Made by a program: the position numbers and the translations under genes
Assembly: GCA_005888695.1 (NCBI GenBank)
Contig: VBBH01000185.1
Location: forward strand, 1-8,802
DNA length: 8,802 nucleotides
Direction of reading: 5' to 3'
From: Candidatus Bathyarchaeota archaeon
GTDB taxonomy: Archaea > Thermoproteota > Bathyarchaeia > 40CM-2-53-6
Notes under the pieces: model-generated
What the model saw: the letters and a program-made list of their open reading frames with translations, nothing else
The model's database searches: none
Told to the model about the DNA's origin: nothing
Shown: piece after piece, positions 1 through 4,481 of the stretch
Numbering within the stretch: position 1 is the first letter of the stretch
Layout: the number at the start of each line of letters is the position of its first letter

Positions 1-166
1 GCCATTTCGTCAGGAGAACCATTACCACATCAAACTTTGCAGGAACATCATTTCTTTGGACTCCGTTCTTCTGAAGATAATCGTAAACCTTCGGCGGAAG
101 GCCTGGGTTGATCTGTTGGACCACTTTATCAAAGCAGGACCCCAACGTGTCGTAGAACGCGGTCAC
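1..166 (-). CDS. partial small protein, 3' end cut off by window edge; start uncertain
   Basis: An uninterrupted - strand frame runs off the left edge. From a GTG at 166-164 it reads MTAFYDTLGSCFDKVVQQIN and continues for 55 residues, with GLPPKVYDYLQKNGV at about 25-39 and KFDVVMVLLTKW at 44-55. The composition is protein-like: alternating hydrophobic and charged residues, suggesting short helices. The frame stays open upstream to at least position 298, but that stretch is rich in Ser and Leu, has no ATG and looks less like protein. A TTG at 181-179 is an alternative start, and no Shine-Dalgarno sequence is visible before either. The spacing of hydrophobic residues, with a YL-x3-G-x4-DVP core, reminds me of small helical domains common in Thaumarchaeota (NitrOD5-like). 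This is from memory and weak. The gene lies downstream of the tRNA in the same orientation and diverges from the polymerase operon. Function unknown. Confidence 0.45.
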   Translation of the reverse strand, partial: MTAFYDTLGSCFDKVVQQINPGLPPKVYDYLQKNGVQRNDVPAKFDVVMVLLTKW

Positions 167-277
167 GAGGTAAGTGAGCAATGGAATATTCGAGAAAATC
201 TTGTGCAACAATAGTGATAGAGATATTGTTACCCTGAGATGGTCACGATATGAGCGAGAAAGTGATACCGTTGACTC

Positions 278-295
278 TTGAGCAGAATTGCTCAA
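278..295. repeat. perfect 7-bp inverted repeat with 4-nt loop
   Basis: TTGAGCA (278-284) and TGCTCAA (289-295) are exact reverse complements separated by GAAT. The dyad lies 23 bp beyond the tRNA-Ser 3' end and upstream of the partial - strand gene. On the - strand it could be a hairpin in the tRNA trailer, or the DNA could be an operator for the left-edge gene. No T-run follows on either strand, so it does not look like an archaeal oligo-T terminator. Apart from this dyad I see nothing supportable in the gap 167-317. Confidence 0.5.
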
Positions 296-317
296 CAAAG
301 CACGTGATGTTTCGTGA

Positions 318-431
318 TGGCGCCGGGAGTGGGATTTGAACCCACGTGGGCCTAAGGCCCATCGGATCATCGCAGCCCTGAAATCTTGTGGCTTAGCAAT
401 CCGACGCCATACCTGGCTAGGCGATCCCGGC
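318..431 (-). tRNA. tRNA-Ser(GCT), with 26-nt intron and encoded CCA
   Basis: On the - strand the acceptor stem GCCGGGA (431-425) pairs with TCCCGGC (328-322), followed by discriminator G (321) and an encoded CCA (320-318). The D arm covers about 422-406. It has three strong pairs and a T-T apposition at 13/22, as is common in class II tRNAs. The anticodon stem TCGGA (404-400) pairs with TCCGA (366-362). After intron removal the loop reads TTGCTAA, giving anticodon GCT (397-395), which decodes serine AGC/AGU codons. The long variable arm TGGGCC-TTA-GGCCCA (361-347) is the class II feature expected of tRNA-Ser. The T arm is GTGGG-TTCAAAT-CCCAC (345-329). Mature length is 85 nt plus CCA. Position 9 is C, which is unusual. 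It is transcribed away from the polymerase operon. Confidence 0.95.
368..393 (-). other. tRNA intron at 37/38 with bulge-helix-bulge splice motif
   Basis: The 26-nt insert lies between A37 (394) and A38 (367), the canonical archaeal intron position. Loop bases TTGC (399-396) can pair with intron bases GCGA (373-370) to give a 4-bp central helix with one G-U pair. The 3' bulge TGA (369-367) is exactly three bases, with predicted cleavage TG|A. On the 5' side TA|A (395-393) forms the bulge, and intron GCC (392-390) pairs with GGC (376-374). An extra A-T pair could shrink that bulge to two bases, so the motif is near-canonical. Splicing would be by the archaeal tRNA endonuclease. The exact borders could shift by one base. 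Confidence 0.85.
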
Positions 432-459
432 AGGAAACAGTGTAGTCGACTTTTGTTGG

Positions 460-468
460 TCTAAAAAA
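460..468 (-). promoter_or_regulatory. candidate TATA box of tRNA-Ser
   Basis: On the - strand the A/T stretch TTTTTTAGA is centred about 33 bp upstream of tRNA nucleotide 1. An archaeal TBP/TFB start some 24-27 bp downstream of it would give a 5' leader of only a few bases for RNase P to remove. It is the most T/A-rich stretch near the tRNA, but the match to a TATA consensus is loose. Confidence 0.45.
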
Positions 469-659
469 CCTTGTAATGACTTGGACGAGACTTCCCACTG
501 GAGGACACATTTGGTCAAATCCGTAATCAGAAAAATGAAATAGTTCAGCCGATCTAGGAAACGCCAGTGTAACTGGAAGGCGCGAACTAGTGCTAGGTTG
601 TGTGAAGGGTCACTTATTGCTCGTTTAGAGCCATGTCTGGCTAGATTTACTGGTCCTCA

Positions 660-712
660 TTCGAGACTCAATCGAGAAAAACATGTGGAGGCAAACCTCG
701 GCGGGTCTCGAA
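660..712. repeat. 8-bp perfect dyad enclosing a small hairpin; possible structured RNA
   Basis: TTCGAGAC (660-667) and GTCTCGAA (705-712) are exact reverse complements with 37 bases between them. Inside, GAGG (688-691) and CCTC (696-699) close a CAAA tetraloop. The element TCGAGA occurs at 661-666 and again at 672-677 as a direct repeat. A TATA-like TTTAGA lies at 624-629, which would place a + strand start near 650, just before the dyad. I recognise no RNA family here. It could equally be a protein-binding dyad upstream of the rpoH promoter. Confidence 0.4.
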
Positions 713-745
713 AATACCCCCTGTCGCCCACGGAATGATAAGTCA

Positions 746-752
746 TTTATTG
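746..752 (+). promoter_or_regulatory. TATA-like box, upstream copy
   Basis: TTTATTG sits 31 bp upstream of the near-identical TTTATTA at 777-783. If used, transcription would start near 773 and the leader of about 84 nt would contain the full GC-rich inverted repeat before rpoH. It is a weaker TATA match than the downstream copy. Confidence 0.35.
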
Positions 753-776
753 TAGATCAAGCGCTCGGTAATCAGA

Positions 777-783
777 TTTATTA
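777..783 (+). promoter_or_regulatory. probable TATA box of the rpoH-rpoB-rpoA operon
   Basis: TTTATTA, flanked by A and G, is the best TATA match before rpoH. A TBP/TFB-dependent start 22-27 bp from its centre falls near 802-808, leaving a leader of about 50 nt. Because the genes downstream are nearly contiguous, this promoter would drive the whole operon. Confidence 0.55.
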
Positions 784-810
784 GAGGGACGGCGGGCGTT
801 GCCCATGCCC

Positions 811-839
811 GGTAGGTAGAAGATACCCCATCTATCTCC
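811..839 (+). promoter_or_regulatory. leader hairpin just upstream of the rpoH ribosome site
   Basis: AGGTAGA (814-820) pairs with TCTATCT (831-837), seven pairs with one G-U, around a 10-nt loop. GG (811-812) can extend it against CC (838-839) with a bulged T. Outside it, GGCGGG (791-796) can pair with CCCGCC (839-844), which would compete with the extension. The hairpin ends 7-9 nt before the Shine-Dalgarno GAGG, so it could influence rpoH translation or bind a regulator. That role is inference. Confidence 0.4.
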
Positions 840-845
840 CCGCCC

Positions 846-850
846 GAGGT
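846..850 (+). promoter_or_regulatory. ribosome binding site of rpoH
   Basis: GAGGT lies six bases before the TTG at 857. It supports the TTG start, because the rpoH frame contains no ATG at all. Confidence 0.7.
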
Positions 851-856
851 AAGTAT

Positions 857-1126
857 TTGGTCAAGAAGCAAGATAAGGAGAAGAAACTCTCTTACGACGT
901 TTTTGCCCACGAGCTAGCCCCTAGACACATACTCCTCTCCGAAGAGGAAGCGAAGCAGGTCCTGGCGAAATATCACATCAGACCCTTCCAGTTACCATAC
1001 ATCAAGGTAACGGACCCTGCTGCTCGAACTATCGATGCCAAGCCCGGCGATCTTGTCAGGATAATCAGGAAGAGCCAGACGGCTGGCGAATCTGACTTTT
1101 ATCGGTACGTTGTGGAGGAATTCTAA
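857..1126 (+). CDS. rpoH: DNA-directed RNA polymerase subunit H (RPB5 C-terminal domain family)
   Basis: The 89-residue protein is the archaeal RpoH, matching only the C-terminal assembly domain of eukaryotic RPB5. In the enzyme it binds the lower jaw of RpoA near downstream DNA and helps opening and early transcription. Family signatures are visible: a His-x-Leu-[AV]-Pro-[RK]-His-type motif at 18-24 (HELAPRH), LSEEEA at 27-32, RPFQLPYIK at 42-50, DPAAR at 53-57, KPGDLVRIIRKSQTAG at 62-77, and YRYVV near the end. A Lys-rich N-terminus precedes the fold. Archaeal homologues are usually about 75-90 aa, so it is complete. The start is TTG, backed by GAGGT six bases upstream; no ATG exists in the frame. 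It is the first gene of the operon, and rpoB begins five bases after its stop. Confidence 0.97.
   Translation: MVKKQDKEKKLSYDVFAHELAPRHILLSEEEAKQVLAKYHIRPFQLPYIKVTDPAARTIDAKPGDLVRIIRKSQTAGESDFYRYVVEEF
1114..1118 (+). promoter_or_regulatory. ribosome binding site of rpoB, long spacing
   Basis: GGAGG lies inside the last codons of rpoH, 13 bases before the rpoB ATG, which is longer than the usual 5-10. The same motif and the same 13-base spacing recur before rpoA. Confidence 0.5.
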
Positions 1127-1131
1127 CAATC

Positions 1132-4100
1132 ATGGGAATATCAGTAGACCATTTGTGGAATCTTTCGAAGGAATTCATCCGAGATAGTGGACTCGTCCGA
1201 CAACACATCGACAGCTACAACGATTTTGTCGAGAGAGGATTACAGGCCATTGTAAACGAGGTGGCGGATCTCCCGATAGAGATCGGAGACTATCCGCTGA
1301 AGATTAAACTTGGAAAGATAGAGATCGGCGCACCCAGAGTTATCGAGGTGGACGGGACCGAGAGGTCGATCTACCCTGCTGAGGCACGAATCAGAAACCT
1401 CACCTACTCAGCGCCACTCCATATGGAAATGATCCCTGTCATCGGGGAGCGAGAAGGTCAGCCGGAGATGGTCTACATTGGAGATCTTCCGGTCATGCTC
1501 AAGTCCAAGATCTGTTTGCTCTCGAGACTGAACCCCGAAGAACTTGTGGCTGTTGGCGAAGACCAGCTCGATCCAGGTGGTTATTTCATCGTCAACGGAA
1601 GCGAGAGAGTAATTGTCGCCTTGGAAGATCTTTCGGCCAATCGCATACTCGTTGACACAGAGCATACGGGTGTGAATCCTACGTACAAGGCGAAGATCTT
1701 CTCGACCACAGTGGGCTTCCGAGCAAGGATAGAGGTCACGATGAAAGGTGATCGAGCAATTTACGCTACCATGCCAGGCATCCCGAGCGACATACCACTA
1801 ATGATAATGATGCGGGCCCTCGGCCTAGAAGAGGACTCCAAGGTCGCAGAGCTCGTCAGTGTTGATCCGAAGGTTCAAGATGAACTTGAGTCATCATTCG
1901 AGAAGGCGCTAGAAGCTAACAATCCGAAAGACGCTTTACTCTACCTAGGGAACAGGCTTGCCCCAGGACAGGTGGACGAGTACCGTCTGAGAAAGGCAGA
2001 GTCGGTGCTCGACCGAAACTTCCTTCCCCATCTTGGAAGGACACCGGCCGATCGTAGGGAGAAGGCTCTATTCCTAGCAGAGATCGCTGCAAGAATAATC
2101 GAGGTCAAACGAGAAATTAGAACCGTCGATGACAAGGACCATTATGCGAACAAGAGGCTCAAGCTCGCAGGAAGCTTGCTAGCAGAGCTGTTCCGAATCT
2201 CATTCAGAAACCTCACCCGCGACCTGAAATATCAACTCGAACGAATAACGATAAGACGACACATCGAATTCTCGATCGCCAATGCAATCCGTCCGGGAAT
2301 AATAACCGAACGTGTCCAGCATGCTATTGCCACTGGAAATTGGGTGAGGGGAAGAATTGGAGTAACCCAATTGCTCGACAGGACGAACTTCATCAGCACG
2401 CTCAGCCATCTGCGGAGGCTACAGTCCCCGCTAAGCCGCAGCCAACCCAACCTTGAAGCCCGAGACTTACACCCAACACATTACGGACGACTGTGTCCCA
2501 ACGAGACACCTGAAGGATCCAATTGTGGACTCGTCAAGAACTTAGCACTGTCAAGTAGTATCAGCGTCGGCATAGACCCACACGAGATGGTCGACCGGCT
2601 TAGAAGAATGGGCGTGACCACCGTCGAGGAAGCGGACCGGAGACTTCGAGGAGCCGGGGGCAAGGTCTTCGTCGACGGAATAATCGCAGGCTACACCAAA
2701 GATCCTGCGGCGTTGGCCGAGGAGCTGCGAGAATACCGACGGCAGGGGAAGATTAGCACTGAGGTCAATGTCGCCTTCCATCCTTCCGAGAAAGAGGGTG
2801 GCAGGGACGAATTGTATGTAAACTGCGACGCTGGACGTGTTAGGCGTCCACTCCTAATAGTCGAGGACGGCCTTCCGAGGATTAGCGAGGACCACATCAC
2901 ACAGCTCGAGCAGGGCAGGGTCACATGGCAAGACCTGTTACGAATGCAGGTTGTCGAATTGCTCGATGCTGACGAGGAAGAGAATACTCTAGTAGCCATG
3001 TATGAAAGCGATCTGCGGAAAGACCACACGCACCTCGAGATCGCACCGTATGCAATGAATGGAATCGCTGGCAGCCTCATACCCTTCCCAGAACACAACC
3101 AGTCCCCTCGAAATGCATACGAATCCGCGATGTCCAAGCAAGCCCTTGGAGTCTTCTCTACAAACTTCTTCACACGCGTCGACTCCCGTTCCCATCTCCT
3201 CCATTACCCGCAGGCTCCGATTGTGGACACTCGACCCATGGAGGTCTTCAATTATCATCAGCGCCCGTCGGGACAGAATGTTGTCGTGGCTATACTTTCC
3301 TTCCAGGGCTACAATATGGAAGACGCGATCATTGTCAACAAATCGTCCGTCGACCGTGGCCTATTCCGATCAACCTTCTATAGGATCTATGAAGCAGAAA
3401 GCCGACAGTATCTTGGCGGTCTGAGGGACAAGTTCGAGGTTCCCGAGGCGGGGATACGAGGCTACAGAGGCGACAGGTACTATCGCCTTTTGGAAGAAGA
3501 CGGGATCATCTCACCAGAATCCGACGTCACAGGCAACACTGTCCTAGTGGGAAGAACCAGTCCGCCCAGATTCTTGGAAGAGTACCGAGAGTTTGAGGTG
3601 CGCGGACCTACTAAACGAGACTCTTCGGTGACGATGCGTCCTTCGGAGCAGGGAACAATAGATCAGATATTCATCACAGAATCGATCGAAGGGAGTAAAC
3701 TCGTCAAGGTCAAGGTCCGAGACTTGCGCGTTCCAGAGCTAGGCGACAAGTTCGCGAGTCGACACGGACAGAAGGGAGTCATTGGATTACTGGTCCCACA
3801 GGAAGACATGCCGTTCACAGTTGACGGCGTTGTCCCAGACGTCGTGATCAATCCTCACGCCATCCCATCAAGGATGACCATCGGCCAATTTGTCGAAACT
3901 CTTGGCGGCAAAGTGGCTAGTCAAGTGGGCGAGTTAATGGACGGCACATCCTTCGAGAACATAGGACCGCATGCAATAAGCGAGATTCTTGGAAAGCTTG
4001 GATTCCAGAAGAGTGGCCGGGAAACCCTCTACAATGGAATAACCGGTGAGAAGCTAGCTGCCGATTTATTCATCGGAGTGGTCTACTACCAGAAACTTCA

Positions 4101-4479
4101 CCACATGGTCGCTGACAAGATGCACGCACGAGCACGCGGACAGGTACAGATGCTGACGCGGCAGCCCACCGAGGGACGTGCCCGTGGAGGAGGACTCCGA
4201 TTCGGTGAGATGGAGAGAGACTGCTTGATCGGACACGGCGCTTCAGCACTCTTGAGGGACAGGTTGTTGGAGGAATCGGACAAATACACCGCATACGTTT
4301 GCGAAATATGCGGGACACTAGCATACTACGATATCAAACAGAACAAGTACATCTGTCGAATTGACGGTGAAAAAGCCACTATTTCACCGGTTTCGATATC
4401 GTACGCGTTCAAACTCCTCGTCCAGGAACTAATGTCACTTGGCATAGTTCCACGACTTAGCTTGGAGGAGCGAGCCTAA
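1132..4479 (+). CDS. rpoB: DNA-directed RNA polymerase subunit B, unsplit (RPB2/beta family)
   Basis: This 1115-residue protein is the second-largest polymerase subunit. It forms one side of the DNA cleft, the protrusion, lobe, fork and wall, and part of the active centre. Rough order: protrusion and lobe at 20-400, fork region at 405-485 with RLCPNETPEGSNCG at 453-466, external domains at 500-640, hybrid-binding domain at 645-1020, clamp/anchor at 1020-1115. Active-site landmarks are GYNMEDAIIVNKSSVDRG at 726-743, including the conserved E730-D731 pair, and GDKFASRHGQKGVIG at 871-885, with two Lys that contact RNA in relatives. PTEGRARGGGLRFGEMERD at 1012-1030 is also typical. The C-terminal zinc site has C1057, C1060 and C1075, but the fourth position is Asp (D1078). 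B' and B'' are fused, unlike in methanogens and haloarchaea. rpoA follows after two bases. Confidence 0.99.
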   Translation: MGISVDHLWNLSKEFIRDSGLVRQHIDSYNDFVERGLQAIVNEVADLPIEIGDYPLKIKLGKIEIGAPRVIEVDGTERSIYPAEARIRNLTYSAPLHMEMIPVIGEREGQPEMVYIGDLPVMLKSKICLLSRLNPEELVAVGEDQLDPGGYFIVNGSERVIVALEDLSANRILVDTEHTGVNPTYKAKIFSTTVGFRARIEVTMKGDRAIYATMPGIPSDIPLMIMMRALGLEEDSKVAELVSVDPKVQDELESSFEKALEANNPKDALLYLGNRLAPGQVDEYRLRKAESVLDRNFLPHLGRTPADRREKALFLAEIAARIIEVKREIRTVDDKDHYANKRLKLAGSLLAELFRISFRNLTRDLKYQLERITIRRHIEFSIANAIRPGIITERVQHAIATGNWVRGRIGVTQLLDRTNFISTLSHLRRLQSPLSRSQPNLEARDLHPTHYGRLCPNETPEGSNCGLVKNLALSSSISVGIDPHEMVDRLRRMGVTTVEEADRRLRGAGGKVFVDGIIAGYTKDPAALAEELREYRRQGKISTEVNVAFHPSEKEGGRDELYVNCDAGRVRRPLLIVEDGLPRISEDHITQLEQGRVTWQDLLRMQVVELLDADEEENTLVAMYESDLRKDHTHLEIAPYAMNGIAGSLIPFPEHNQSPRNAYESAMSKQALGVFSTNFFTRVDSRSHLLHYPQAPIVDTRPMEVFNYHQRPSGQNVVVAILSFQGYNMEDAIIVNKSSVDRGLFRSTFYRIYEAESRQYLGGLRDKFEVPEAGIRGYRGDRYYRLLEEDGIISPESDVTGNTVLVGRTSPPRFLEEYREFEVRGPTKRDSSVTMRPSEQGTIDQIFITESIEGSKLVKVKVRDLRVPELGDKFASRHGQKGVIGLLVPQEDMPFTVDGVVPDVVINPHAIPSRMTIGQFVETLGGKVASQVGELMDGTSFENIGPHAISEILGKLGFQKSGRETLYNGITGEKLAADLFIGVVYYQKLHHMVADKMHARARGQVQMLTRQPTEGRARGGGLRFGEMERDCLIGHGASALLRDRLLEESDKYTAYVCEICGTLAYYDIKQNKYICRIDGEKATISPVSISYAFKLLVQELMSLGIVPRLSLEERA
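4464..4468 (+). promoter_or_regulatory. ribosome binding site of rpoA, long spacing
   Basis: GGAGG lies in the last codons of rpoB, 13 bases before the ATG at 4482. It favours that ATG over the in-frame ATG at 4497 (residue 6), which would be 28 bases away. Confidence 0.5.
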
Positions 4480-4481
4480 CA

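Larger units (their letters stand above)
432..856. other. noncoding region between divergent tRNA-Ser and rpoH
   Basis: About 425 bp hold no gene I can support on either strand. The longest short frame I read by eye is 29 codons on the - strand (746-657), without a convincing ribosome site. The region is dense in short dyads: ATTTG-GT-CAAAT (509-520), CCAGT-GTA-ACTGG (564-576), AGCCA-TGTC-TGGCT (629-642), the 8-bp dyad at 660-712, and the rpoH leader hairpin. Promoters at its two ends account for roughly 100 bp. The middle 300 bp is longer than needed for two promoters and may hold an unrecognised small RNA or regulator sites. Confidence 0.6.

Noticed and set aside
212..275. possible box C/D sRNA (GTGATAG ... 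CTGA ... ATGAGCG ... TTGA)
   Set aside because: The C and C' boxes deviate from RUGAUGA, the last box is not CUGA, and no terminal stem is seen.
657..746. 29-codon ATG frame on the - strand between the two promoters
   Set aside because: It is short, lacks a ribosome site, overlaps the dyad at 660-712 and has no recognisable sequence character.
2691..3173. 160-codon - strand frame inside rpoB, and similar ones such as 4778-5284
   Set aside because: The translations are Ser/Arg-rich shadows of conserved polymerase coding sequence, with no promoter or ribosome site.
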